This document shows positions 1-9,075 of a stretch of DNA of 38,525 bases, piece by piece. The position numbers and the translations under genes were made by a program. The stretch is from Promethearchaeota archaeon. GTDB taxonomy: Archaea; Asgardarchaeota; Lokiarchaeia; Sigyniarchaeales; SOKP01. Location: positions 1-38,525 of the forward strand of contig JAFGGO010000050.1 in assembly GCA_016930515.1 (NCBI GenBank). Direction: 5' to 3'. The notes under the pieces were generated by a model. It worked only from the letters and a program-made list of their open reading frames with translations, was not told the origin of the DNA and made no database searches. Within the stretch, counting starts at the first letter, position 1; each line of letters begins with the position of its first letter.

Positions 1-2103
1 TAATCTTTCTTTCCCAAAAATATTCGTTCCAATGCTATATAGCAATCGAGGAAAATATTTTTTTAATTCTTCAATCTTGTGAATTATTTCAGGATTTTCT
101 TTTAGGATAATTTGAAGATAATATCTTGCATAAGATCCAACAATAAATGTTGAAATTAATTTTGGCTTTATAAAGGGGGGATCCATCGATGAAAAATAAT
201 TTAATATATTGTTCATATCTTCTTTTTTAAAATTTCGAATTTTGCTTTTTTTATATCTCTCCTCTAGTCTTTTATATCTAAGAGTAAGCATTTCTTCTAC
301 TAAATTTTTATTCATTATCATTTTTTCAATGGTGTCAAGATTATATATCATTATTTCACTACAAATATCAATAACTTCTAATAATGTTCTACTTTTTTCT
401 ATAATTTGTGAATATCTCTCTCTGTCTGAAAAATAAAGAGGAAGAAATTCCTTAATTATCCTTTCATAAATATTTTTTTCCCAAAATAATATGTTATCCT
501 CTAAATTGAATGAAATACCGTTAGTATCAATATAATCAAGAAAGGCTTTTTGATGGGTAATTCCTAAATTTCCTTTTAGGATTTTTTTCATAAAATTTAA
601 TCCTTGAAGGAGTGAATTTAATAGTGTTTTCAAATAAAAAAATCCAAATTTTTTATTTTTTCCAATCATCTCTAAAATTGCTTGTTTTAAATCTTGGTTT
701 TTCTCAATTTTTTCAAAAATTTCCCTAAGTGAGTTATTTAATGAAATCTGGCTTAACTCCTCGTTTAAAAAATCATTTTTAATTTGTTTTATGGTATTTG
801 TTCTTTTTTCAAAACTAAACCCCGTAATTGCTAAATTTCTAAGTCTGTCAATTAATAAATATTCAATTAAGGAAAGATTATTTATTTTCTTAGTTAAATG
901 ATAATTAAAATCAAAATTAATATTATATTTCTCATCGTAATCTTGATGATTGGGGTTTATTATCCCTTCTCCATTGAAAAATTCTCTAAAAAAATTCATA
1001 TTTAATCTATTTGCTTTGCTTTGATATAAAAAACAATGTTTTTCAATTAGATATCCAGCTTCAATCAAATCTTCAATAAATCTAGTTAGATCCTTTAAAT
1101 ATACATTTGGAATTATGAACCAACCAAATACCTCAATAGAAAAATTTTTTTCTGATGACATTGATTCATAAAAAAAGGGAAGATCTTTAATTATGAGATC
1201 AATCTCTTTTCTTTTTAGAATAGGATGGAATCTAAAAGTACAGGAAATAGTATTTATCCCAATTAATGTAGTATCAATATCATAAGAAGGACCAACTGTA
1301 CTAAATTTATTGAGCCACTTTATATTTGAAATAAATTTATGTGGACTAAGATCTGTTTTAATATATCCATTTTTTTTAAATTTTATAAAATATCTCTTAT
1401 ATTCCTCTAAAGAATTAAAATTTTTGACTTTATAAAAGATTTTTATTAAAATTCGTATTACTTCAACCATTTCATTATTATATAACGAAATTGAAGTTTT
1501 AAAAAGAAATTCTTTAAATAAAACATCGTAAAATCCCTTAAATTTATTTTGAATCGTCAAAACATTATTTCTAATATATTCAAAAAAGAATATTTTTGGT
1601 TCAATTAATTGGTTGGTTCCTTTTAGATTTAGGAACTTGTCAATTTTATCAAACTGAGCCATCATAAATTCAGAATCAATATAAAGAATTCTGAATGCTT
1701 CAACCCATCTCTCTCTTGCTTCTAATTCCTCTAAATCATTAACTACCATTTGATTAATAAAGAGTTTCACAGCCATGTTATTTTTTAATGTGAATGGTAC
1801 AAAATAATAGTAAGCCTCTCTTAACAAAATAAAGGGGAAAAAATTATGATAAGAGTCGAATATTTCTACGATAAAAATATCCTGATAATACCTTTTTGTT
1901 CCGATATCAAGGAAATAATCTTTTTTATCAAAAAGAATTTGTTTTTTTGATTTCTTTTTAATAATTTTTACATTTAACTTGATATCGAATAATCCTAAAT
2001 ATATTTGAAGTTGTTCTAATAAGTCTTGAAAAAGTTGGTTGAGTTCAACTGTGGAAATTTCCTTTGGAATTTCTAACAAATCATTAACATAAAATTTATC
2101 CAT
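1..2103 (-). CDS. Large uncharacterised protein, 3' end beyond the window
   Basis: An uninterrupted reading frame of 701 codons runs from an ATG at 2103 to base 1 without meeting a stop, so the gene is cut by the window edge. The protein starts MDKFYVNDLLEIPKEIST and is rich in Lys, Asn, Ile and Phe. It looks mostly helical, with mixed polar and hydrophobic segments. I see no signal peptide, no clear membrane span, and no catalytic motif that I recognise. A TATA-like stretch (TTATAAATTT on the minus strand) lies about 40 bases upstream. Size, composition and strand resemble the two large genes at 3.8-8.4 kb, but I found no convincing residue-by-residue match to them. Function unknown. Confidence that it is coding is high, because 2.1 kb without a stop in DNA this AT-rich is not expected by chance. 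Confidence 0.88.
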   Translation of the reverse strand, partial: MDKFYVNDLLEIPKEISTVELNQLFQDLLEQLQIYLGLFDIKLNVKIIKKKSKKQILFDKKDYFLDIGTKRYYQDIFIVEIFDSYHNFFPFILLREAYYYFVPFTLKNNMAVKLFINQMVVNDLEELEARERWVEAFRILYIDSEFMMAQFDKIDKFLNLKGTNQLIEPKIFFFEYIRNNVLTIQNKFKGFYDVLFKEFLFKTSISLYNNEMVEVIRILIKIFYKVKNFNSLEEYKRYFIKFKKNGYIKTDLSPHKFISNIKWLNKFSTVGPSYDIDTTLIGINTISCTFRFHPILKRKEIDLIIKDLPFFYESMSSEKNFSIEVFGWFIIPNVYLKDLTRFIEDLIEAGYLIEKHCFLYQSKANRLNMNFFREFFNGEGIINPNHQDYDEKYNINFDFNYHLTKKINNLSLIEYLLIDRLRNLAITGFSFEKRTNTIKQIKNDFLNEELSQISLNNSLREIFEKIEKNQDLKQAILEMIGKNKKFGFFYLKTLLNSLLQGLNFMKKILKGNLGITHQKAFLDYIDTNGISFNLEDNILFWEKNIYERIIKEFLPLYFSDRERYSQIIEKSRTLLEVIDICSEIMIYNLDTIEKMIMNKNLVEEMLTLRYKRLEERYKKSKIRNFKKEDMNNILNYFSSMDPPFIKPKLISTFIVGSYARYYLQIILKENPEIIHKIEELKKYFPRLLYSIGTNIFGKERL

Positions 2104-2279
2104 AATATTATTAGAAAATTATTCTATTGCATATTTAAATTTATAAGCATAATTTAATTGAATATTTATAAAATCGAAAATTTACAGTTGATAGAAGGTT
2201 GCTTGAGATTCCAGTTTTTTTAAAAAATATAAAAAAAACAAAAAAAGATTTTTTCATTTATTTAAAAATTTGCAATAGA

Positions 2280-2396
2280 TTATGGTAAAGATTCAGCACA
2301 TCCTGGGATGCTAACACCCGCTTTGGACATCGTTATTCCATAACTAATTGCTAAGATCATTGCTAGTAATGCTTTATTTTTTTCTTCCTGTGTCAT
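2280..2396 (-). CDS. Small 38-residue peptide with hydrophobic core
   Basis: This short frame encodes 38 residues: a charged N-terminus (MTQEEKNKA), a hydrophobic run (LLAMILAISYGITM), then a C-terminal SKAGVSIPGCAESLP containing one Cys. A GAGG Shine-Dalgarno-like sequence precedes the ATG by 11 bases. The gene is isolated in a non-coding stretch between the giant frame at the left edge and the nuclease gene on the other strand. It could be a small membrane-associated peptide, a secreted or toxic peptide, or a chance frame. The ribosome binding site and the ordered charge/hydrophobic layout favour a real gene. I do not recognise a family. Confidence 0.45.
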   Translation of the reverse strand: MTQEEKNKALLAMILAISYGITMSKAGVSIPGCAESLP

Positions 2397-2611
2397 GGTG
2401 AATCAAACCTCAACAAAAAAATATCTTGATAATAATATTTAAACTACAATATAATCAGTAATATTATCCAAATAATATTTAAAATAGACTAATTATTGAG
2501 TAAAAAAAATCTTTTTTTTAAATTTAATAACACAAAGAATTAGTAGAATCTAAGATCTAATGAAATAAGACCAATAAGGCTTTTTGGGGGGTTATATCTT
2601 ATTTTATCAGA

Positions 2612-2633
2612 ACTATCATTATTTAATAATAGT
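2612..2633. promoter_or_regulatory. Inverted repeat, possible operator
   Basis: ACTATCATTA and TAATAATAGT form 10-base arms with one mismatch and a two-base centre. It lies about 40 bases upstream of the TATA-like element of the nuclease gene at 2729. AT-rich DNA gives such dyads by chance, so this is tentative. Confidence 0.25.
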
Positions 2634-2672
2634 AATTCATTAATATAATCCATTTATAATGTTATAACAATT

Positions 2673-2683
2673 CTATATATAAT
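2673..2683 (+). promoter_or_regulatory. TATA-like promoter element for the nuclease gene
   Basis: CTATATATAAT lies about 50 bases before the GTG at 2729. A start site roughly 25 bases downstream would give a short leader that carries the GGAGGA ribosome binding site at 2714-2719. Confidence 0.45.
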
Positions 2684-2728
2684 AAAATAAATCAAATTTT
2701 TTGCCGCAAGCACGGAGGATTAATTTTT

Positions 2729-3460
2729 GTGATAAAGAAACGCGATTTTTATCATCAAAACATTAAATACAGTTTTAATTGGAATTTACATCATCATAAA
2801 GAAAAATTGAAAGGATTAAGCGAGACGAGGGCGGAATTTAAACGACTTGGTACTTTCTTTAAACAAATCTATCAGACCTCTTTAGTTCCTAATAAAATTT
2901 TCGATGAAAAAACAAATCCTCGTATCTCACAGTTTAAAATTCGTGGTTTAAAAAACGGTTTTTTATCGAGTTTTGGAAGACAACTTATTCGTGAAGGTAA
3001 AATAAAAAAGTACGATTCAAGCTTTAAATTATCTAAATACGCTCAAAATGTTTATGAAACTTACAAAAAATATCATTTTCATAAGGTACCCGGACACGAA
3101 CCTATATTAAAACACATTCTTATCAAGGATAAAGATTCCGTGGCGATCGAGGTTCCTATTTGGAACAATATAGATGATAAATATATCACTGGACATATAG
3201 ACTTGATCCAAATCAATAGTAATGAAGATATCGTAAAAGTAATTGATTATAAACCTGAAGGAAAGTTTATGATCTCTCTCCCTCAAGTATCCACTTATGG
3301 TATTTTACTTCAGAAAATGCTAAAAATAAGCAAAATAAAATGCGTTTCATTTAATAGAGACGAAACTTGGGAATACGACCCTCAGCTTCTTTTAACTGAT
3401 GTTAAAGATTATTTAACTTCCCATGGTATAAAATATAGGATTTGGGAACAATTTGTTTAG
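2729..3460 (+). CDS. PD-(D/E)XK nuclease family protein, RecB/Cas4-like
   Basis: A 243-residue protein with the C-terminal motif order of RecB/Cas4-type PD-(D/E)XK nucleases. E141 lies in the strand before the core, GHID at 155-158 supplies the first metal-binding Asp, VIDYK at 171-175 is the D-x-K motif, and Q186-x3-Y190 is the RecB-type Q-x3-Y helix. These residues would bind divalent metal and cleave DNA. The N-terminal 100 residues are basic and have no family I recognise. There are no Cas4-style cysteines for an iron-sulfur cluster, and no CRISPR array or cas gene nearby, so a repair or accessory nuclease is more likely than adaptation. The GTG start is fixed by GGAGGA at 2714-2719, ten bases upstream. 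The gene stands alone, facing away from the genes on its left and converging with the small membrane protein on its right. Confidence 0.72.
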   Translation: MIKKRDFYHQNIKYSFNWNLHHHKEKLKGLSETRAEFKRLGTFFKQIYQTSLVPNKIFDEKTNPRISQFKIRGLKNGFLSSFGRQLIREGKIKKYDSSFKLSKYAQNVYETYKKYHFHKVPGHEPILKHILIKDKDSVAIEVPIWNNIDDKYITGHIDLIQINSNEDIVKVIDYKPEGKFMISLPQVSTYGILLQKMLKISKIKCVSFNRDETWEYDPQLLLTDVKDYLTSHGIKYRIWEQFV

Positions 3461-3472
3461 AAAAAATTTAGT

Positions 3473-3733
3473 TTATTCTTTCTCGTTTTTCTCCGATTCT
3501 TCTGACTTTAGATAATTTTGGAGAAAGTAAGATACAATAATCAACGCGATAACTTCTACGAATATCCCCAAGACACTTATCATAATGCCGTTCTGATTGA
3601 AATACCTCAATAAAATCGACACTAATAAACCAGAAGATACCATGATTACAAGCACTAGGCCTTTTACTATTTCGGCAACAGAATTCTTAATATATCCCAT
3701 TTGTTTGCCAATCCAAGAAAAAACTTTTACCAT
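3473..3733 (-). CDS. Small membrane protein, two predicted spans
   Basis: An 86-residue protein with two hydrophobic segments (around GLVLVIMVSSGLLVSILL and ISVLGIFVEVIALIIVSYF) and a charged C-terminal tail ending in SEESEKNEKE. I chose the ATG at 3733; a TTG four codons upstream (3742) is also open. A TTTAAA element about 25 bases before the ATG suggests a leaderless or near-leaderless transcript. It follows the two giant helical genes on the same strand, but with its own promoter-like element and an 80-base gap, so co-transcription is uncertain. No family recognised. Confidence 0.6.
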   Translation of the reverse strand: MVKVFSWIGKQMGYIKNSVAEIVKGLVLVIMVSSGLLVSILLRYFNQNGIMISVLGIFVEVIALIIVSYFLQNYLKSEESEKNEKE

Positions 3734-3821
3734 TACAATCAAGTATCAATTCTTTAAATAAGACTATTTTGAATAAATTTAGAATTCTATTAATATCTTA
3801 TGTAATTTTGATGTTTTTCAA

Positions 3822-6062
3822 TCAAGTAGTTTTACGCTTCTCTTTGAATTTCGTGTAAAGAATCTTGTCAAATAATTTTCCAATTCTAATTGCAATACTA
3901 GATGCAATTTCATATTTATCGCCATCAATTAAAATGTTATCTTGTTGAGACGAACCCAACCTTTTTGTTAAAACATTTTCAGCAATACTTTTTACAATAA
4001 ATTTTATTTTTTCATCGTCTGGCAGGTTTTGATTGGGTGCAAAGTTTTTTATTTTTTCAATGGCAAAGCTGAAATATTGACAAAATAAATCTATAGAATC
4101 TCCCTGAAGTTCGCTATGGTTCTTAATGTGCTCGGTGGCGGTTTTTATATCTTTTTCTTGCCAATAAAATTGTGTTGGATTAAATCCCGGTTTATTAATA
4201 TTGATGAGCGTAGATGTGATTCTTCTTTCGATCCAGTTTAAAGTACTAGTTTTTTGTTCTAAACGGAACTCTTTAATCTTTTTTTGCTTTTGCATTTCTT
4301 TAAGTTCAAGCCTTTTTTGAATGGCCACCGCTCGATTTGATTCAAATTCTTCAAACCTTTTTATGATATCAAAAGATATACAATAAGAAACGGGAAAAAT
4401 TTTTTCTGGATCTAATTTTAATAATGCAAAATTCTTATAAAAAAAGCTAGGTTCTTCTTTTAACTTCTTAATATTACTCCTTAGAGTAGATTCTGTTAGT
4501 CTAGCTAAAATAAATCCATTAATCAAAAAAGGTTTATTGCTCGAATTTAAAATTAATACTAGCTCGTTCTGAAGATTAATGATTCGCTTTATAAGAAGTT
4601 CCTCAAGCTTGATAAACAACCATTCTTCTTGTTCTTTGAAAGTATTCATTTTTTTTAAAGCCAAGAGAAATAATGACCTTTCGTTGGAAATTTTTGTATA
4701 TAACTCAATTATTCTTCCAAGCGGTCTGAATATCTTAGAAAAAATATAATAAAATATTTCTCTGACGATGTTGTTTAATATGTCTTCAAAATTAAGTAAT
4801 AATAAGATGTGAGAATAATCAATAAGCCCCATTCCCGTAAAAAAAATGCGGTCTATTATTGTTTTTTTTTGGTTAAGATTTTCAACATTAATTTGGGCAC
4901 TAGAAAGGATCTCTGGGAGATTTTTTAGATTTTTCTCTCTTAGCGTCATGATTTCAAATTTATCTATATTGTAGCGTATTAAGTTTTTTTTCACCTGTTT
5001 GGCTTTTTCTTCTGAAGAATCCATTAAATAAAGAATGTCGTTTACACCATTTTTTTTAAAAAGATAGATCACTTCAGAAAAGCTAATTTCGTTTAGTGCT
5101 TGAATAAAATAGACAAGATCATTGGGATTTGCGCTTAGTTTTTCTAATATTTTTTTTTTTAATATATTCAATATTTTTTCTTCAAAATCATCGAAATGAA
5201 TTTTTTGATCTAAATATTTTTCTATATTTGTAATAATTTCTTTTTTAAAATTATTTGCTTCCAAGAATTCTTTAAGTGCAGGGACTGAAATGGGAAAATA
5301 ATTAAAATAATGATCGAAAATCTTTTTTTTTATTTTATTTAAAGGCAATTCTTCGACTTGTAGTTCTCTGTAAGATTTAAATTCAAAATCTTTTTGAATC
5401 CTTGAAATGCTACGAAGTAAAGCAGAAGACTCGATAAATTTATCCTCCTTTTCGTCCCGTTCGAGTTTTGACTCTAATTCAATCGATAAATCCTTTAATT
5501 TAGAATATTTTTCCAGAATTTGGGTTTTTAGCAAATCTGTCAAACCAATGGTATCACTTACAAAATCGTAAAAGAAAAAAGCGGGATAATCTCCTTTTAC
5601 GATTTCAAGGAGTTCTTTCTCAATATCTTTCTCGATATTGCTTATATCGCGAGAATTATACCTTTTGTAATCTCTTTCATCGATACAATAAGATATAAAC
5701 TTCATTTCTCTTTGTATTTTCCTATGTAATAAGTTAATCTCCAGATTTAATGATTTATCCGATAATAGAGAAATTTCATTAAAAAGAATTAGTTTCTCTT
5801 TTGCTTCTAAATTTTTTGTTGCTTCTTCTGAAGTAAGATCTTCCCTCAGTTCGTGTTCAACTTTAATACCAGCACTATGATAAAGGTGTACTGCTGTTGC
5901 TGCTATAAGAAAATCATTTAATGTTGCGTTTTTATCTACAAGCTCAAAGATCTTTTTTTTATCTGCTTCTCTCTTAAAATGGGTCGTTATTAAATTTAAA
6001 GTCTGAAAATACCGGTAAGTACTTTCTACAGCTGTTGACTTCCTTTGGATTCCACTAATCAT
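3822..6062 (-). CDS. Large helical protein of unknown function, second gene of a coupled pair
   Basis: About 746 residues, predicted almost entirely helical, rich in Lys, Glu, Ile and Leu, with no signal peptide. There is no nucleotide-binding or catalytic motif I can identify. A short basic, coiled-coil-prone stretch (RLELKEMQKQKKIKEFRLEQ) lies in the C-terminal third. The start at 6062 forms an ATGA overlap with the TGA stop of the preceding gene and has AAAGGA just before it. A further in-frame ATG at 6077 inside the upstream gene is less likely. The four-base overlap implies translational coupling, so the two products probably act together or form a complex. I saw no clear similarity between the two proteins. 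Function unknown; possibly a lineage-restricted Asgard family. Confidence 0.8.
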   Translation of the reverse strand: MISGIQRKSTAVESTYRYFQTLNLITTHFKREADKKKIFELVDKNATLNDFLIAATAVHLYHSAGIKVEHELREDLTSEEATKNLEAKEKLILFNEISLLSDKSLNLEINLLHRKIQREMKFISYCIDERDYKRYNSRDISNIEKDIEKELLEIVKGDYPAFFFYDFVSDTIGLTDLLKTQILEKYSKLKDLSIELESKLERDEKEDKFIESSALLRSISRIQKDFEFKSYRELQVEELPLNKIKKKIFDHYFNYFPISVPALKEFLEANNFKKEIITNIEKYLDQKIHFDDFEEKILNILKKKILEKLSANPNDLVYFIQALNEISFSEVIYLFKKNGVNDILYLMDSSEEKAKQVKKNLIRYNIDKFEIMTLREKNLKNLPEILSSAQINVENLNQKKTIIDRIFFTGMGLIDYSHILLLLNFEDILNNIVREIFYYIFSKIFRPLGRIIELYTKISNERSLFLLALKKMNTFKEQEEWLFIKLEELLIKRIINLQNELVLILNSSNKPFLINGFILARLTESTLRSNIKKLKEEPSFFYKNFALLKLDPEKIFPVSYCISFDIIKRFEEFESNRAVAIQKRLELKEMQKQKKIKEFRLEQKTSTLNWIERRITSTLININKPGFNPTQFYWQEKDIKTATEHIKNHSELQGDSIDLFCQYFSFAIEKIKNFAPNQNLPDDEKIKFIVKSIAENVLTKRLGSSQQDNILIDGDKYEIASSIAIRIGKLFDKILYTKFKEKRKTT

Positions 6063-8359
6063 GATTCCTTTACCCATTCCTTGTAAACCGTTTTAAAGTT
6101 ATTTGAAATATAAATTTTGATTCTATCATGCCAATATTTAAAATTAATAACATGATAGAAATCTTCAGAAAATAAATCTTTCTCTTGTTCCGATAATTTT
6201 TGCTTAAGAATAATAGATGAAGGAAGAGGTAATAATTGAGAATAATACATTAATTCAGATTTTTTTAAATATTCGTAAAAAGAATCTATATCTAAGTTAA
6301 AATCTGGATTTTCCTTTATTTCAAAAACATTTATCGTTTCTAACACCATATTAATTACTTTTTCGAATAAGATCTTACCGTGAGTTATATTTTTTTTTAA
6401 AAGGTCATAAAAAATCTCAAGTCCCGCCTTCTTTTCTGCATTAGAGATTTTTTCTATTGAGGTACTTATGATTTTTAAAAAACCTTCTAATTTAAGTTCA
6501 GTTTCCTCCCTAATATCGATATAATCTAGAAAATCCTCAACGATTTCGCACAAATCCCTCTTATCATTGTCTTTTTCTTTGAAGAATTGTTTTGCATAAT
6601 CTTGAATCCAATTTAGGATGTATTCTTTCCAATATAAATCAATCCCTCCAACTCTTCTTTCTAAAAAGCGGTGAAAATGACTGGAAAAGGTTACAGGGTC
6701 CTTTATGTTGCTATACATTTGTTCTGTTAAAAATCGATTTATTGAACTATATTTAGTGATATAGGATGTTAAAAAACGAATTTGACCTGGGAATTTTTTG
6801 AAGTTATCAATATAATCCCCAATTGAATAACTTGGTTCGAACTTTTCTTTAATTAAATCAATATGTTTTTCAGGAGAGAGATTTAAATTGTTAATAAAAG
6901 GTCTAATACTCTGTTTTACAACATCTTTTAATCTCTCGATAAGAATGTGTTCCTCCAAGGGATTCTCTATTTCATAATGAAAGTTAGAATCACTCTTTTC
7001 TATTAGAATTTCTTTTAATAATTCAATATATTCATCAATTAAGGGATTTATATTTAAATCTGGCTCTTTAATATTATCTTTGAGATTATTTGCATATATT
7101 TGAATAAATTGAGCAAGCCTTCTTCTCATTAAATAATTAGGTAGGGAGTTGAGAATATTATCGTATGTCTTTTTAAATATTTCTCCTAAATAATTTAAAA
7201 TTGACCGGAATTCTGATGCTCTCAGCTCTTTCTTCTTATTAACAGATTGATTAATTAGCGTTTGAGCTATTTCAAGAAGTAATTCAAAATCTATACCTTC
7301 TAATTTGCCTTTTTCTTTAACATAAAACCAATATTTGTCTTTTAGATCCTTTAATCCTCCTCTCTCACCTGAAATCAAAAATTCGTTTGAATATTGAAGG
7401 AATTTATTTGAATACATGTTCATCTTTGTTAACATTTGCCTTAAAAGAGAATCCACATCAGAGATATATTTTTTTTTATTTATTGGTTCAATATCTTGCA
7501 TTATTTTACTAAGTATATATGAAACGAATTTATCTTGGATCTCGTCTAAGGTTCCAATATCGCACAGATCGAAAAGATCTATTCCAAATTTTATCGTGTT
7601 TTCAAGAATAAAATTCATACTTGGTTCGGATATTAAATATCTCATGTAATCAATTCCTATCTTGTTTTTAAGAGGCATGTGTTGTTTTTTAAATCGAGAA
7701 TTCTTCAATATCACCTCTCGAGGTTTTTTATGCCATTTAATGGTGATATTAGAAGAATTTGTTGCGTAAGTATGTATATAATTCTTTCCAGTTGGCTCGG
7801 ATCCAATCAAACCAATTAATTTTTTATCCCATTTTTTTTCAATTAATTCTCCATATAGTTTTTTACTAAATCTGGATGCGAATTTTTGCCTTAACCTATT
7901 TTTTTGGTCATTCTCTAAATCAGGTCGATCGATAAATTCTTCCACTTCCGAAAATAATTTACTTATTTCATCTATAGAATTTTTTGAACTATGCACATCT
8001 AAAATCCCTAACTCTGGTTTTAATGCAAGAAGTAAACATTCGCTTTCTTTATATTGTCCTGGAAGCAATATCATCGATTTAGGGAAGATTCCAAGGCGTT
8101 CTTGCTTCTCTTTTTTTACCGAATCCTTGTTTAAAAGTAAAAATTCAATTGAAAAAAGCTCAGAACCAGTGAAATCTCGAAGAATCGCGTTGTATGTGTT
8201 AAGAAATTTGATGACTTCGTGATATAAATTTATTATTTTCTCTCTTGTTAAATTGCCCGGACCAATGACATCTCCTACTGTAATTTCGTCGTTTTTAGAA
8301 GAAATATAGCCGAAAATGATTGAATATTGGTAATTAATCGCTTCTCTGGTCGTAATCAT
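6059..8359 (-). CDS. Large helical protein of unknown function, first gene of a coupled pair
   Basis: About 766 residues from the ATG at 8359; a TTG at 8371 would add four. The N-terminal 200 residues look mixed alpha/beta, and the remainder is long helical segments such as DLLKKNITHGKILFEKVINM. No membrane span, signal peptide or catalytic signature is recognisable. It ends in KEWVKES, with its stop inside the start codon of the next gene. Its 5' end faces the roadblock gene across an AT-rich 200-base gap that must hold divergent promoters; a TATA-like TATAAATTACA lies upstream on the minus strand. Function unknown. The pairing with an equally large helical protein suggests a two-subunit assembly, which is inference. 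Confidence 0.8.
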   Translation of the reverse strand: MITTREAINYQYSIIFGYISSKNDEITVGDVIGPGNLTREKIINLYHEVIKFLNTYNAILRDFTGSELFSIEFLLLNKDSVKKEKQERLGIFPKSMILLPGQYKESECLLLALKPELGILDVHSSKNSIDEISKLFSEVEEFIDRPDLENDQKNRLRQKFASRFSKKLYGELIEKKWDKKLIGLIGSEPTGKNYIHTYATNSSNITIKWHKKPREVILKNSRFKKQHMPLKNKIGIDYMRYLISEPSMNFILENTIKFGIDLFDLCDIGTLDEIQDKFVSYILSKIMQDIEPINKKKYISDVDSLLRQMLTKMNMYSNKFLQYSNEFLISGERGGLKDLKDKYWFYVKEKGKLEGIDFELLLEIAQTLINQSVNKKKELRASEFRSILNYLGEIFKKTYDNILNSLPNYLMRRRLAQFIQIYANNLKDNIKEPDLNINPLIDEYIELLKEILIEKSDSNFHYEIENPLEEHILIERLKDVVKQSIRPFINNLNLSPEKHIDLIKEKFEPSYSIGDYIDNFKKFPGQIRFLTSYITKYSSINRFLTEQMYSNIKDPVTFSSHFHRFLERRVGGIDLYWKEYILNWIQDYAKQFFKEKDNDKRDLCEIVEDFLDYIDIREETELKLEGFLKIISTSIEKISNAEKKAGLEIFYDLLKKNITHGKILFEKVINMVLETINVFEIKENPDFNLDIDSFYEYLKKSELMYYSQLLPLPSSIILKQKLSEQEKDLFSEDFYHVINFKYWHDRIKIYISNNFKTVYKEWVKES

Positions 8360-8580
8360 GTTTAAATTCAAACAAATAATTTTAATAATGTAATTTATAT
8401 TTTTCTATTTACCCGTATTTGGTTTGTAAATTTTAATTTTTAATTAGAAATTCATTTAACATATCATAAATTCAATTTGATTAAAATTAAAAAGAATAAA
8501 ATTCATTATAATAATATCGTTTCAATTTGATTATTTAGCTTTAAAAAAATCACATATAATTTTGTTGTAGGTGTATTTCT

Positions 8581-8985
8581 ATTCAATTTGGTTCTGATTT
8601 AGGAATAAATAATGAAGATATTGAAAAAATTAGCCCTCAAATTACATTTATCACTTCAAATGCAGATATAGAAGCAATAGCTTTAGTTTCATTCGAAGGC
8701 TACCAAATAGCTTTCTCCGCACTACCACAATATCATGTTGATGGAGATCAATTTTGTGGCCTTGGGGCCGCGCTCTTAATGACTGGTAGATCAACAATCC
8801 AAACTCTTTTTCAAGAAGATTTAAGCGAAATAATCGTAAGGGCTAACGATGGATACATTGTGATTACAAACGCTGGACGTCTCGTAATAGTCTGTGCGGG
8901 TACTAAAATCGACACTTTAATGAAAACCGTCAAGGTTATGAGAATTGCAGCAAAAAATTTGATTAAAATTTTTGAAGGAAGATAA
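8581..8985 (+). CDS. Roadblock/LC7-domain protein with no standard start codon
   Basis: The frame read through 8560-8985 gives a nearly complete Roadblock/LC7 domain: helix IEKISPQITFITSNA, strand pair IEAIALVSFEGYQIAFSALP, a central helix through FCGLGAALLMTGRS, then strands IIVRANDGYIVITNAG and RLVIVCAGTK and a final helix. In Asgard archaea such proteins form dimeric platforms for small GTPases of the Rag, MglA or Arf type. An ATG exists only at 8779, in the middle of the fold, and no ATG, GTG or TTG occurs between the upstream stop at 8557-8559 and that point. AGGTG at 8569-8573 sits seven bases before an ATT at 8581, which I use as a provisional start (134 residues). A 5' indel or sequencing error is the alternative. 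It is not next to the window's own GTPase gene. Confidence 0.7.
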   Translation: MQFGSDLGINNEDIEKISPQITFITSNADIEAIALVSFEGYQIAFSALPQYHVDGDQFCGLGAALLMTGRSTIQTLFQEDLSEIIVRANDGYIVITNAGRLVIVCAGTKIDTLMKTVKVMRIAAKNLIKIFEGR

Positions 8986-9075
8986 GTTTAATTTTTCTTT
9001 ATTTCTAACCTGTAATTACATTTATATCATTAACTGACCTTGTATTATGTTAAAATTATAATAAAAATAAAAAAG

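Larger units (their letters stand above)
2397..2728. other. Non-coding stretch of about 330 bases
   Basis: No reading frame worth calling is present. The stretch is very AT-rich, with poly-A and poly-T runs near 2503-2520 and an odd TTTTT-GGGGGG homopolymer junction near 2581-2591. It contains the dyad and TATA-like element listed separately, which probably control the nuclease gene starting at 2729. No tRNA or other RNA gene is seen. Confidence 0.5.

Noticed and set aside
2729..3460. The nuclease as a CRISPR Cas4
   Set aside because: It lacks the Cas4 iron-sulfur cysteines, and there is no repeat array, cas1 or cas2 in the window.
8571..8597. GTG at 8571 as the roadblock start
   Set aside because: It is in another frame and stops after eight codons.
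8779..8985. A 68-residue protein starting at the ATG at 8779
   Set aside because: It would begin in the middle of the roadblock fold; the same frame encodes the missing first half upstream.
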